Part shown: positions 41,245 to 50,740 of the stretch, one piece after another
Layout: every line of letters starts with the position of its first letter
How positions within the stretch are numbered: the first letter of the stretch is position 1
NCBI RefSeq assembly: GCF_000196795.1
Contig: NC_014259.1
Span: 248,001 to 312,000 of the forward strand
Length of the DNA: 64,000 bases
Source of the DNA: Acinetobacter oleivorans DR1
GTDB lineage: Bacteria > Pseudomonadota > Gammaproteobacteria > Pseudomonadales > Moraxellaceae
Direction: 5' to 3'
Program-made: the position numbers and the translations under genes
The notes under the pieces: model-generated
Databases searched by the model: none
What the model was told of the DNA's origin: nothing
What the model saw: the letters and a program-made list of their open reading frames with translations, nothing else

Positions 41245-43431
41245 ATGTCGGTTTTAAACCTGAAAAATAGATTTCATTTAAAAGACCTCTTATCTGGAGT
41301 CGTCGTATTCCTTGTGGCATTACCGCTGTGCTTGGGTATCGCTTTAGCCTCAGGTGCTCCCATCATCTCAGGTATTATTGCAGGTATTGTAGGCGGCATT
41401 ATCGTAGGTTTGCTAAGTGGTTCCCACATTAGCGTTGCAGGCCCAGCGGCAGGGCTGACTGCCGTCATTCTTGTACAGTTAGAACAACTAGGCGGCAATT
41501 ATGCCGCCTTTTTATTATGTATTATTTTTGCTGGTGTCCTGCAAATTCTATTTGGATTATTCAAGTTAGGTTTTTTTGCCAACTTTATTCCAAATAATGT
41601 CATTTTAGGATTGCTAGCCGCTATTGGTGTCATACTGATTGCGACACAATTGCCTTATCTGTTTGGACTTTCTGATTTTTCATTGAAACAGGTTTGGACA
41701 TCGACTCCGGATGCATTTCTGCAGCGTTTTGATGGCGGAGCTGCACTTATTGGTTTGCTCAGTTTATTCTTAATTTTAGCGTGGGATAGTAGCCCACTCA
41801 AAAAATTAGCTTTACCTTCGGCATTGATTGCGGTTGTGCTTGCAGCAGTTTTAAATTTTGTTTTAGTGAGTATTGGCTCTCAATGGGCAGTGCAAATTGA
41901 TAACCTCATTCAGTTACCGAATATCTTACAAGCACCTGAAGATGTATTAATTTTTCCTGATTTTAGCTATTTAGCTGAGCCTATGATTTACACAGGGGCA
42001 ATTACTCTGGCTGTCGTGGCATCTTTAGAAACATTATTGAATCTAGAAGCGGCAGACAAAATTGATCCTCAAAAACGCTCTTCTCCTCCTAACCGTGAAC
42101 TCTGGGCACAAGGTACAGGTAACATCATTTCTGGCTTAATTGGTGGAATGCCGGTGACTTCAGTGATTGTACGTAGTTCGGTGAATGCAAATACAGGCGC
42201 ACGTAGTAAATGCTCTACCATTATTCATGGTGTATTGTTGCTGCTAGCGGTTTTGTTCTTCGTGCCATTAATGAACATGATTCCTCTGTCGGCATTGGCT
42301 GCGATCTTAATCGTGACAGGCTTTAAGCTTACCCACCCAAAACTCTTTAAACAGCTTTATCAAAAAGGTTGGAAACAGTTTTTACCTTTTATTATTACCT
42401 TGGTTGCAATTTTACTGACCGATCTTTTAATGGGAATTTTAATTGGTTTGTTCACCAGTAGTGCTTTTATTCTCTATGGTAACTTTAATAAAGGTATTCG
42501 TGTTTATAGAGAGAAGCGCTTGCATGGCGTAGTGACTCGTATTGAACTCCCATCACAAGTGACCTTTCTTAATCGTTCTGCGCTTATTTCAGCATTGGAA
42601 CATGTGCACAAACATCAGCAACTCATTATTGATGCGACTCAATGTGATTCGATTGATCCTGATATCTATCAAGTTATTCAAGATTATCAAAGTGAAACGG
42701 CCATTAAACGTCAGGTAAATCTTAAACTGGTCGGGTTCAAACAGCACTATCAAGACGTTGATGATGCGGTACTTGATATTGATATTAGTACACATGACTT
42801 GCAACAAAAGCTGAGTCCTCAACAGGTCGTCAACTTACTTAAAGAAGGGAACGAACGTTTTGTAAAAAATGAACGTCTACAACGAGATATTTATCGACAA
42901 ATTCGTGTTACTGCAGATGAGGGGCAGCATCCGATTGCGGCAGTCCTTGGTTGTATGGATTCACGCGCACCTACCGAAATGATTTTTGATGTTGGTATTG
43001 GTGATCTGTTTAGCTTACGAATTGCAGGTAATATTGCTGGGCAAAAAGTACTGGGTTCTCTTGAGTTTGCTTGTCAGGCTAAAGGTTCTAAAGTAATTGT
43101 TGTTTTAGGACATACCGATTGTGGTGCGGTGACGAGTGCATGCCAATTACGTCTAGAACAAAAGCAAGTGTCCGATGTGAAGGAAATGCCACACATTCAA
43201 TATGTGCTTGGGCCATTAATGCATTCGGTTGATAGTGTATATGACATTATGCAGCCACGTGAATTAGGTAATGCTTTTATTAGTCAAGTGACTGCAATGA
43301 ATGTTCATTACAACATCCAGTACATTATTAATAACAGCAGTGTGCTCAAAGATATGGTTGAGCGAGGTGACATTGTAGTTGTGGGTGCAATTTACGATGT
43401 AAAAACAGGGCATGTTCAATTTCTTGATTGA
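41245..43431 (+). CDS. SulP-type anion transporter fused to beta-carbonic anhydrase
   Basis: The 728-residue fusion has an N-terminal SulP transporter with about 10-12 membrane helices (residues 15-420, including SGSHISVAGPAAGLTAVIL and GTGNIISGLIGGMPVTSVIVRSSVNANTGARSK). A STAS-like domain follows at about 430-500, then a beta-carbonic anhydrase. The zinc ligands of the latter are C570 and D572 of CMDSR, and H623/C626 in GHTDCGA. It probably imports bicarbonate or carbonate-linked anions and hydrates CO2 beside the membrane. The family is known in marine and soil bacteria. It is monocistronic. Confidence 0.95.
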   Translation: MSVLNLKNRFHLKDLLSGVVVFLVALPLCLGIALASGAPIISGIIAGIVGGIIVGLLSGSHISVAGPAAGLTAVILVQLEQLGGNYAAFLLCIIFAGVLQILFGLFKLGFFANFIPNNVILGLLAAIGVILIATQLPYLFGLSDFSLKQVWTSTPDAFLQRFDGGAALIGLLSLFLILAWDSSPLKKLALPSALIAVVLAAVLNFVLVSIGSQWAVQIDNLIQLPNILQAPEDVLIFPDFSYLAEPMIYTGAITLAVVASLETLLNLEAADKIDPQKRSSPPNRELWAQGTGNIISGLIGGMPVTSVIVRSSVNANTGARSKCSTIIHGVLLLLAVLFFVPLMNMIPLSALAAILIVTGFKLTHPKLFKQLYQKGWKQFLPFIITLVAILLTDLLMGILIGLFTSSAFILYGNFNKGIRVYREKRLHGVVTRIELPSQVTFLNRSALISALEHVHKHQQLIIDATQCDSIDPDIYQVIQDYQSETAIKRQVNLKLVGFKQHYQDVDDAVLDIDISTHDLQQKLSPQQVVNLLKEGNERFVKNERLQRDIYRQIRVTADEGQHPIAAVLGCMDSRAPTEMIFDVGIGDLFSLRIAGNIAGQKVLGSLEFACQAKGSKVIVVLGHTDCGAVTSACQLRLEQKQVSDVKEMPHIQYVLGPLMHSVDSVYDIMQPRELGNAFISQVTAMNVHYNIQYIINNSSVLKDMVERGDIVVVGAIYDVKTGHVQFLD

Positions 43432-43445
43432 TCAGTTCTTTAATT

Positions 43446-43478
43446 AAAAAAAGCGCCTTATTTAAGGCGCTTTTTTTA
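43446..43478. terminator. Bidirectional terminator
   Basis: AAGCGCCTTA / TAAGGCGCTT with a 2-nt apex, flanked by A and T runs, between the fusion gene and acr1. Confidence 0.92.
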
Positions 43479-43498
43479 ATTATGGTATCAACTCAAAA

Positions 43499-44389
43499 TT
43501 ACCAGTGTTCGCCTGGGAATATTCGTGCATATGCTTTTTGTGCCCAGTTTAATTTCTCGGTTTTTTCACCTTTTGCTGCATCTGAACTTGGGAATAAACG
43601 GAAACCAATCGACATAAACATATTGTTGATGCCCGGTGCAACCGAATATGTCATTGAAGCTAAGCGGCCTAAGTTAGTTGCCATACGTTTTGGACGTTTC
43701 ACAATTGCATAAGCAATTAAGTCTGCAGCCTGCTCAGGTGAAAGTGTTGGTACATATTTATAAATTTTAGTCGGTGCAATCATTGGGGTACGAACCAATG
43801 GCATATAAATTGAAGTAATTGCGATTTTATGGGCATGAACTTCGGCTGATAGACAACGGCTAAATGCATCAAGCGCTGCTTTAGATGCAACATAAGCAGA
43901 AAAGCGAGTCGCATTTGCTAACACACCAATCGAGCTAATATTAATGATTTGCCCGTCTTTACGCTGAATCATATGTGGCAAGATATTGAGAACTAGACGA
44001 ACTGCGCCAAAATAATTTAATTGCATCGTGCGTTCAAAGTCATGAAAACGATCATAAGACTCATGTACGGCACGGCGAATAGAGCGGCCTGCGTTATTAA
44101 TTAAAATATCAATGTGATCAACGGTTGCTAGAATTTCTTTAGACACTTGATCAATCATGTCCATATCGTTGAGATCACACGGGAAAATTGATGCCTTACC
44201 GCCACGACTTTCAATATCTGCTTTGACTTCTTCCAAAGTTTCTTTAGTACGGGCAACCAGTAAAACATGGGCACCAGCATCAGCAAGCTTATTTGAAATC
44301 GTTAATCCGATTCCACTCGAGGCGCCTGTCACTAAAATGACTTTATCTTGTACCTTTTCCTGGAACAGAGCTTCTAATTTTTTATTCAC
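43499..44389 (-). CDS. acr1: Fatty acyl-CoA reductase Acr1
   Basis: The 296-residue short-chain dehydrogenase matches along its whole length the Acr1 protein of Acinetobacter, which reduces long-chain acyl-CoA to the aldehyde for wax ester synthesis. The NADPH-binding TGASSGIG is at 21-28 and the catalytic Y166/K170 is in SAYVASKA with S152/S153 before it. The ends (MNKKLEALF at the start, RIFPGEHW at the end) match my memory of Acr1. This is a genus marker. It is monocistronic. Confidence 0.92.
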   Translation of the reverse strand: MNKKLEALFQEKVQDKVILVTGASSGIGLTISNKLADAGAHVLLVARTKETLEEVKADIESRGGKASIFPCDLNDMDMIDQVSKEILATVDHIDILINNAGRSIRRAVHESYDRFHDFERTMQLNYFGAVRLVLNILPHMIQRKDGQIINISSIGVLANATRFSAYVASKAALDAFSRCLSAEVHAHKIAITSIYMPLVRTPMIAPTKIYKYVPTLSPEQAADLIAYAIVKRPKRMATNLGRLASMTYSVAPGINNMFMSIGFRLFPSSDAAKGEKTEKLNWAQKAYARIFPGEHW

Positions 44390-44664
44390 AGCATTTTACC
44401 TAAGTAGGGGCAGGGACTATTTATTCCGGTATGTAATTTTTATTTTTTACAACCGTAGGTTCATCCAAATGAACTCATAAATATGGCTATTATCTTAATA
44501 GATGTTTAAAAATTGTCTAGTCTGTAAATATATGAAATTTAACAATTTATTTAGAGTAAAAACTCTAAAGTGAAGGTTGGAATATTTCCTTCTTTATCCT
44601 AATCTTCTGAATAATATGATAATTGTTTAATACATTTTTATTGACTAAAGAATAAACAGTAAGG

Positions 44665-45090
44665 TTATGGCTTAATAATGGCAAGAACGATAATTGAAAT
44701 AGTACAGATAAAGATAATCAGTGTTGCCTGTTTTTTTCTAACATTTATACCATTTGCGATTTGTCGTAAAAGTTTAGCTTGAAAGCCATGGATAGCTGCC
44801 AAAATAAGTACAAATACAATTTTTGCAGGTAGCCATTTAGAGCTAAACCATTGGCCGTTAATTGCTAATATTAAACCAGACGCAAAAGTAATGAAGAGAG
44901 CTGGGGTCGTCATAATTTGATCCCATCGGTACTCACGGTCAGCCCAGATAGGAATACGTATATTCTCGTTAATATCAAACTCTATTTTAAGTGACATCGA
45001 AGCAGTAAGAACGCCACTTATGAAAATGGTCATTGAGACTATATGTATAGCTTTTAGCCATGGGCTTAAGGTTGTAAAAAGCTCTATCAT
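44665..45090 (-). CDS. CopD/HemJ-like membrane protein
   Basis: The 141-residue protein has four hydrophobic helices with the HemJ/CopD-like marks: a His in helix 1 (LKAIHIVSMTIFISGV), the WDQIMTTPALFITFASGLIL segment, and LPAKIVFVLILAAIHGFQAKL. In the HemJ family these residues bind heme for protoporphyrinogen oxidation, and in CopD they serve copper uptake. It overlaps the DUF3817 gene by 4 bp, so the pair is a coupled unit. The exact role is not assigned. Confidence 0.75.
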   Translation of the reverse strand: MIELFTTLSPWLKAIHIVSMTIFISGVLTASMSLKIEFDINENIRIPIWADREYRWDQIMTTPALFITFASGLILAINGQWFSSKWLPAKIVFVLILAAIHGFQAKLLRQIANGINVRKKQATLIIFICTISIIVLAIIKP

Positions 45091-45422
45091 GATGATTGAG
45101 TTTCATCTAACTTAGCTATTTTATTTTTTATAAATGATAAATTGAAGTAAACACCGAACGGGATGAGCGTAATCACTACTAATCTTAATATTTCTAATGG
45201 TGTCCATTTACTATCAGCTATGGTTTGTACTGCGAACCAGATATAAGTAAAAAAAGTAAGCCCGTGGATAGGCCCCATAAAATGAACACCTGTATCCCAT
45301 CCATTAAAATATTTTAAAGGTACTGCAATAGCAACCAATAGCAGTAGAGAAACTGTCTCTAATAATGAAAAAAATTTCAATTTTTGAAATTGAGTAATAT
45401 TGTGTGCTTTCGGATTAGCCAT
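45087..45422 (-). CDS. DUF3817 family membrane protein
   Basis: A 111-residue protein with three predicted membrane segments. The DUF3817 pattern is FSLLETVSLLLLVAIAVPLKYF, followed by the VHFMGPIHGLTFFTYIWFAVQTI segment with its conserved H-x-x-G-x-x-H. It precedes and overlaps the CopD-like gene by 4 bp. Family members often stand beside heme or copper genes, but their function is unknown. It diverges from a GlxA-type regulator 270 bp away. Confidence 0.85.
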   Translation of the reverse strand: MANPKAHNITQFQKLKFFSLLETVSLLLLVAIAVPLKYFNGWDTGVHFMGPIHGLTFFTYIWFAVQTIADSKWTPLEILRLVVITLIPFGVYFNLSFIKNKIAKLDETQSS

Positions 45423-45554
45423 ATTTATTGATCCGTATTTACCCCATTTGAAGATTTAATTTATCGATACTAAGAATGGGGGAAGATAACTATTCATTCT
45501 ATATTTTGAAAATAGACAAGCTGAGCTGAGGGAATAGTTTTTCCATTCATAGTT

Positions 45555-45583
45555 TTGACATAAAAATTACTACGAGTAATTCT
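45555..45583 (+). promoter_or_regulatory. Candidate promoter with embedded palindrome
   Basis: TTGACA (45555-45560) with AATTCT (45578-45583) 17 bp on. The inverted repeat AATTACT-N3-AGTAATT (45565-45581) fills the spacer and touches the -10, where a bound repressor would block initiation. It would drive the GlxA-type gene about 100 bp away. Confidence 0.45.
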
Positions 45584-45692
45584 GTCAGTATTAACCTATT
45601 GTTATGAGTGGCAGGAATGACAATAATCGTTCATTTACTGCCAATTTGATATCTGCCAAAATAAGAAAAGTTTATTAATAGAGCCTTTATCC

Positions 45693-46640
45693 ATGCATAC
45701 GATAGCTATTCTTGCTTTGCATGATTTCATCCCATTTGACTTGGGTATTCCATGTGAGGCCTTTGGCTTCGTACGGTTATTAAATGGTGAGGCGGGGTAC
45801 TGTGTAAAAGTTTGTGGTGAAGCAGAGCATGTAAATACAGGGGCATTTACACTTCATGCCCATTTTGGGCTTGATCATCTTATTGATGCAGACACTATTA
45901 TTATTCCCGGTATTAAAGATCCTAAAAAGACTCTTAATCCCAAGATACTGACAGCCATTCTCAAAGCGTGGAAAAAAGGAGCAAGAATTGCTTCAATTTG
46001 TTCCGGGGCATTTGTTCTAGCAGAAACGGGACTTCTTGATGGATATCGAGCTACAACCCATTGGGTTCTTGCAGAGGAGTTGGCTCTTCGATACCCCAAG
46101 ATCAAGGTCGACCCAAATGTACTGTTCATTGATGAAGGACGTCTTATAACTTCAGCCGGAGCCTCATCTGGACTGGATATGTGTTTACATCTTGTGCGTC
46201 GGGATTATGGTCAAACAGTGGCTGCTCATGCTGCAAAGCTTGCCGTAGCTCCCTTAAATCGTGAGGGAGGGCAAGCACAGTTTATTCAACATGAATTACC
46301 AGAGACTCGTGATAGTTTGGCTCCAGTACTGGAATGGGTGAGGGCACATTTGAATGAGGAAATTGATATTAAATTACTTGCTTACAAAGCAAATATGAGC
46401 CCAAGAACATTCGCACGACGTTTCCGCGATCAGATTGGAACTACACCATTACAGTGGCTGCTTACCATGCGTATACAACGGGCTCAAGAGTTACTGGAGA
46501 CATCCTCACAATCCATTGAAGATATTTCTTTAAGCTGTGGTTTTAATTCTCCTGTCACTTTCCGGACTCGGTTTAGAAATTGTGTAGGGCTTAGTCCTAG
46601 CACCTATCGGGCTAGATTTATTTCTCATTCTTTGCTTTGA
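45693..46640 (+). CDS. GlxA family transcriptional regulator (DJ-1/PfpI + AraC)
   Basis: The 315-residue regulator has an N-terminal DJ-1/PfpI-like domain (residues 1-190) with the nucleophile-elbow ASICSGAFVLAETGLL, and a C-terminal AraC HTH pair. The latter is IDIKLLAYKANMSPRTFARRFRDQIGTTPLQWLLTMRI followed by IEDISLSCGFNSPVTFRTRFRNCVGLSPSTYRARF. Such proteins (FtrA, CdhR, ArgR types) activate catabolic genes for amines or quaternary ammonium compounds. No catabolic gene is adjacent, so the target is unknown. Confidence 0.93.
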   Translation: MHTIAILALHDFIPFDLGIPCEAFGFVRLLNGEAGYCVKVCGEAEHVNTGAFTLHAHFGLDHLIDADTIIIPGIKDPKKTLNPKILTAILKAWKKGARIASICSGAFVLAETGLLDGYRATTHWVLAEELALRYPKIKVDPNVLFIDEGRLITSAGASSGLDMCLHLVRRDYGQTVAAHAAKLAVAPLNREGGQAQFIQHELPETRDSLAPVLEWVRAHLNEEIDIKLLAYKANMSPRTFARRFRDQIGTTPLQWLLTMRIQRAQELLETSSQSIEDISLSCGFNSPVTFRTRFRNCVGLSPSTYRARFISHSLL

Positions 46641-46716
46641 ATTATCTATCTTGTGCGAATAGATCAAATTATTATTGTAGATGAGTGCAGACTTCATCTG
46701 AATTTGAATAAAGACA

Positions 46717-46748
46717 AATAAAAAAGCCTCTATTTCCAGAGGCTTGTT
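46717..46748. terminator. Bidirectional terminator
   Basis: AAAAGCCTCT / AGAGGCTTGTT with a 6-nt loop separates the GlxA-type gene and metY, which converge. Confidence 0.8.
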
Positions 46749-46762
46749 GAATAGTTTAAAAG

Positions 46763-48040
46763 TTATACAGCTGAAAGTGCTTGGTCTAAATCGGCAATTA
46801 AGTCATCAATATGCTCAATTCCAATTGAAAGACGTACCATATCTTCGCTTACACCAGCAGATTTAAGTTCTTGTTCATTAAGCTGGCGATGAGTCGTCGT
46901 TGCAGGATGACACGCCAAACTTTTTGCATCGCCAATATTTACAAGACGAGTAAATAGCTGAAGTGCATCGATGAAGCGAGCACCGCCTTCGAGACCATCT
47001 TGCACACCGAAAGATAAAATTGCAGAAGGTTTACCTTTTACATATTTTTGAGCAAGCTGATGCTGTGGATGATCTTTTAATCCTGCGTAGTTGACCCATT
47101 TTACTTTTGGATGAGTCTGTAAATATTCCGCAATTTTTTGAGCATTTTCAGTATGACGCTCTATGCGGAGGTTTAGAGTTTCGAGACCTTGTAAAATCAA
47201 GAAAACACTCAGTGGGCTAATTGCCGCGCCTGTATTGCGTAATGGTACAACGCGAGCTCGTGCTATATAAGCAGCCTCACCTAAAGCTTCGACATAATTA
47301 ACCCCGTGATAGCTTGGGTCTGGTGTATTCAAAACTTTAAAACGTTCTGGATATTTACCCCAAGGGAATTTACCGCTATCTACAATTGCTCCACCAATGC
47401 TATTGCCGTGTCCACCGATATATTTAGTAAGTGAATGAATGACGATATCGGCACCATATTCAAATGGTTTTAATAAAGCAGGGGTGGCAACCGTATTATC
47501 AACAATGACAGGTACACCATATTCATGTGCGATTTTTGAAATTTCTTCTAAATCGATGATATTTCCGAGTGGGTTACCAATCGACTCGACAAAAACAAGT
47601 TTAGTTTTATCATCAATTAAATTACGTAAGCTTTCAGGTTTTTGATAATCAAAAAAGCGAACTTCAATGCCTTGTTTGGGTAAGGTATGGGCAAATAGAT
47701 TATACGTTCCGCCATACAAGGTTGAGACGGAAGCAATATTGTCTCCAGCTTCGGTAATCGTCTGAATTGAGTAAGTAATTGCTGCCATTCCAGAAGCTAG
47801 AGTTAAAGCACCAATCCCACCTTCGATTGCAGCAAGGCGTTGCTCAAGTACAGCAGTGGTCGGGTTCATAATACGGGTATAAATATTACCCTGAACTTTT
47901 AAATCAAAAAGATCGGCACCGTGTTGTGTGTTATCAAATGCATAAGAAGTAGTTTGATAAATAGGAACCGCCACAGCTTTTGTGGTTGCTTCTGGTGAGT
48001 AACCGGCATGGATTGCTAAGGTTTCATCTTTATAAGTCAT
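46763..48040 (-). CDS. metY: O-acetylhomoserine sulfhydrylase MetY
   Basis: The 425-residue PLP enzyme of the Cys/Met metabolism family makes homocysteine from O-acetyl- (or O-succinyl-) homoserine and sulfide. The internal-aldimine lysine is K206 in IHSLTKYIGGHGNSIGG, and YTRIMNPTTAVLEQRLA holds the Tyr/Arg phosphate ligands contributed by the neighbouring subunit. FVESIGNPLGNIID fits the MetY/O-acetylhomoserine branch better than MetB. Length suits the family. It has its own promoter region, with no recognisable SAM riboswitch upstream. Confidence 0.93.
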   Translation of the reverse strand: MTYKDETLAIHAGYSPEATTKAVAVPIYQTTSYAFDNTQHGADLFDLKVQGNIYTRIMNPTTAVLEQRLAAIEGGIGALTLASGMAAITYSIQTITEAGDNIASVSTLYGGTYNLFAHTLPKQGIEVRFFDYQKPESLRNLIDDKTKLVFVESIGNPLGNIIDLEEISKIAHEYGVPVIVDNTVATPALLKPFEYGADIVIHSLTKYIGGHGNSIGGAIVDSGKFPWGKYPERFKVLNTPDPSYHGVNYVEALGEAAYIARARVVPLRNTGAAISPLSVFLILQGLETLNLRIERHTENAQKIAEYLQTHPKVKWVNYAGLKDHPQHQLAQKYVKGKPSAILSFGVQDGLEGGARFIDALQLFTRLVNIGDAKSLACHPATTTHRQLNEQELKSAGVSEDMVRLSIGIEHIDDLIADLDQALSAV

Positions 48041-48248
48041 GATTACTTCATCTTCGTGAGTTAAATATTGAGCGAGTCTAGCCTAAAATTCATATTGAAA
48101 ATTGCAGAAATTCTGGTTTGTTTTCTAATTTTAGGAATAAAGATAGAAAAATATACGCTGAAACGCTGTATAAATCTTATACATAAACATTTTGCAACTT
48201 ATTGAAAAAGAAAATTGTTTGATAAATCCGTACGATGGAAATCATAAC

Positions 48249-48278
48249 TTCAAGTCAATGAGGTTTTCAGCGTATAAT
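48249..48278 (+). promoter_or_regulatory. Promoter of ettA
   Basis: TTCAAG (48249-48254), an 18-bp spacer and a perfect TATAAT (48273-48278), about 58 bp before the GTG start. Confidence 0.6.
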
Positions 48279-48335
48279 ACGCGCGATTATTTATCGCTTA
48301 TGCGATGTATTGGTTTTTCAATTGAGGAGTCCTGC

Positions 48336-49997
48336 GTGGCCCAATATATTTATACGATGAACCGAGTGTCTAAAATGGTTCCGCCAAAGCGCGAAATCTT
48401 AAAAGACATCTCTTTATCATTTTTCCCGGGTGCCAAAATTGGTGTACTCGGTTTGAACGGTGCAGGTAAATCTACCCTGCTTCGTATTATGGCTGGCGTA
48501 GATAAAGATTTCTCTGGTGAAGCTCGTGCACAACCTGGAATTAAAATCGGCTATTTAGAGCAAGAACCACCGCTTGATCCAACTAAAGACGTTCGTGGTA
48601 ACGTTGAAGATGGCGTGCGTGAAGCTTTAGATGCATTAGAGCGTCTTGATCAGGTTTTTGCAGAATATGCAGACCCAGATGCAGATTTTGATGCACTTGC
48701 AAAAGAGCAGGAAAAATTAGAATCAATTATCCATGCTTGGGATGCGCACAACCTAAATAACCAGCTTGAAATTGCTGCGGATGCTTTGAATCTTCCAGCT
48801 TGGGATGCAGACGTAACATTACTTTCTGGTGGTGAGCGTCGTCGTGTTGCACTGTGCCGTTTATTGCTTTCGAAACCAGATATGTTACTTCTGGACGAAC
48901 CGACGAACCATTTAGATGCAGAATCTGTAACTTGGTTAGAACGTTTCTTGAAAGATTTCCCAGGTACTATCGTTGCGATTACGCATGACCGTTATTTCTT
49001 GGATAACGTGGCTGAGTGGATTCTTGAACTTGACCGTGGTATGGGTATTCCCTATCAAGGAAACTATTCTTCTTGGTTAGAACAAAAGAATGCGCGTTTA
49101 GAACAAGAGCAGAAACAAGAAGAATCTTTTGCTAAAGCATTGAAAAAAGAACTTGAATGGGTTCGTTCAAATGCGAAAGGTCAGCAAAAGAAAAACAAAG
49201 CACGTATGGAACGTTTTGAAGAGCTTAACTCTAAAGAATTCCAACAACGTAATGAAACGTCTGAAATCTATATTCCACCTGGCCCACGTTTGGGTAACAA
49301 AGTGGTGGAAGTTGAAGGTATCAGTAAATCATTCGATGGTCGCTTGTTGTACGAAAACTTAACGTTTACCGTACCTCCAACAGCGATTGTTGGTATCGTT
49401 GGTCCAAACGGTGCGGGTAAAACGACTTTATTCCGTATGATGACTGGTGAACAGCAACCTGATACAGGTACTGTGACCTTAGGTGAGTCAGTTAAAGTGG
49501 CTTATGTTGGTCAGATTCGTGACACTTTAGATAATAATAAAACTGTTTGGGAAGAAGTTTCTGGCGGTTTAGATATCTTAAAAATTGGTGATTACGAAAT
49601 CGCGTCACGTGCCTACATTGGCCGTTTTAACTTTAAAGGTCAAGATCAGCAAAAACGTGTAGGTGAATTGTCTGGTGGTGAACGTAACCGTTTACAACTT
49701 GCGAAGATCTTACAGATGGGTGCAAACGTGATCTTACTGGATGAGCCATCGAACGACTTGGATATTGAAACTTTACGTGCGCTTGAGGATGCAATTCTTG
49801 TATTCCCAGGTACGGTAATGGTGGTATCGCATGACCGTTGGTTCCTCGACCGTATTGCGACACATATCTTGTCATTTGAAAATGAACAGCCAGAATTCTA
49901 CGCGGGTAACTATGCAGAATACGAAGCATATCGTCAGTCACGTTTAGGTGATGACGCTGTTCAAAAACGTACGAAATACAAAAAAATTAGCGGTTAA
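48336..49997 (+). CDS. ettA: Energy-dependent translational throttle protein EttA
   Basis: The 553-residue soluble ABC-F protein with two ATPase domains gates the ribosome according to the ATP/ADP ratio. The start is GTG 48336 (AQYIYTMNRVSKMVPPKREILKDI), the length matches E. coli EttA (555 residues), and GAGGAG is 5-11 bp upstream. The frame to the left (to 48192) is excluded. The two Walker A motifs are GLNGAGKST and GPNGAGKTT; ABC signatures are LSGGERRRVALCRLL and LSGGERNRLQLAK. The linker region (KNARLEQEQKQEESFAKALKKELEW) between the domains is the P-site tRNA-interaction segment. Confidence 0.96.
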   Translation: MAQYIYTMNRVSKMVPPKREILKDISLSFFPGAKIGVLGLNGAGKSTLLRIMAGVDKDFSGEARAQPGIKIGYLEQEPPLDPTKDVRGNVEDGVREALDALERLDQVFAEYADPDADFDALAKEQEKLESIIHAWDAHNLNNQLEIAADALNLPAWDADVTLLSGGERRRVALCRLLLSKPDMLLLDEPTNHLDAESVTWLERFLKDFPGTIVAITHDRYFLDNVAEWILELDRGMGIPYQGNYSSWLEQKNARLEQEQKQEESFAKALKKELEWVRSNAKGQQKKNKARMERFEELNSKEFQQRNETSEIYIPPGPRLGNKVVEVEGISKSFDGRLLYENLTFTVPPTAIVGIVGPNGAGKTTLFRMMTGEQQPDTGTVTLGESVKVAYVGQIRDTLDNNKTVWEEVSGGLDILKIGDYEIASRAYIGRFNFKGQDQQKRVGELSGGERNRLQLAKILQMGANVILLDEPSNDLDIETLRALEDAILVFPGTVMVVSHDRWFLDRIATHILSFENEQPEFYAGNYAEYEAYRQSRLGDDAVQKRTKYKKISG

Positions 49998-50010
49998 TCT
50001 CTGCTAATTG

Positions 50011-50038
50011 AAAAAACCAGCCTAAGGGCTGGTTTTTT
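50011..50038. terminator. Bidirectional terminator (identical hairpin to 50741)
   Basis: AAAAAACCAGCC-TAAG-GGCTGGTTTTTT between ettA and the convergent Sel1 gene. Confidence 0.93.
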
Positions 50039-50041
50039 GTT

Positions 50042-50425
50042 TTATGAGAAAGCTAGTTTACTAAAAGCTTCTTGTAAGCGATGCTCCGCATCGGGGTGAC
50101 CTTGACTGGCTGCTTTTTTCAGCCATTTTTCAGCTTCACTATAATTTTTATCTAGGCCAAATTGACCATTAAGATAACCAATACCGAGTTTAAATGAAGC
50201 ATCGGCGTTACCTCTTAAAGCTGCACGGAGATAGCACCACATTGCATTGCGGTCGTTTGGAGTAATATCTAACCAATTTTGCATACGTTCATGATCTTGT
50301 ACGGCTAACTCTTCAAAGCGTAAGCCTTGTTCAATTTCATCTACAGCTTGCGAATGCATATCAGTTGGCAAGTTTTCAAAAGCAAACAAGTGATTAAGCC
50401 CATGCTTGATTGATTTCATATTCAT
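50042..50425 (-). CDS. Sel1-repeat protein
   Basis: A 127-residue protein whose C-terminal half (residues 60-125) contains two Sel1-like repeats: AALRGNADASFKLGIGYLNGQFGLDKNYSEAEKWLKKAASQGHPDAEHRLQEAF. Sel1 repeats are alpha-helical scaffolds for protein interaction. It starts at ATG 50425 with AGGGAG upstream. There is no signal peptide, so it is cytoplasmic. The partner is unknown. Confidence 0.85.
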   Translation of the reverse strand: MNMKSIKHGLNHLFAFENLPTDMHSQAVDEIEQGLRFEELAVQDHERMQNWLDITPNDRNAMWCYLRAALRGNADASFKLGIGYLNGQFGLDKNYSEAEKWLKKAASQGHPDAEHRLQEAFSKLAFS

Positions 50426-50740
50426 GATAGTCTCCCTTGTTCCTCAATTTGATTGAATTGACTCACACTTTTAAGCTAGTCCCTTATATTGAAATCTTAT
50501 GTTTTTTTTTGTAAATGTGATATAGCGACTTTGGATGAAAAATAATGAAGTTTTGGCTTACATAAAAGTTACACGTGTTTTTATATTAAGAAGATTAGTT
50601 TAGAGCTTCTCTTTATACCTAGCGTATGACCGAGTTTTCAAAAATAGAAAACTATATTTTTTAATTTTTTCTCCAATTTATTTTGACTAGAGCATTTAAT
50701 TAAAAGTTATAAATATCAAACAAAAGAAATTTTTTTAAAC
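50426..50740. other. AT-rich intergenic region
   Basis: No ORF or clear promoter pair is seen in this 315-bp stretch. It holds the promoter of the minus-strand Sel1 gene at its left end and runs into a terminator at the right. Confidence 0.5.

Noticed and set aside
48041..48191. SAM riboswitch upstream of metY
   Set aside because: I see no recognisable SAM aptamer stems and no hairpin-terminator in this stretch.
48192..48335. N-terminal extension of EttA
   Set aside because: The extra 48 residues have no similarity to EttA; the GTG at 48336 has an ideal ribosome site and gives the normal length.
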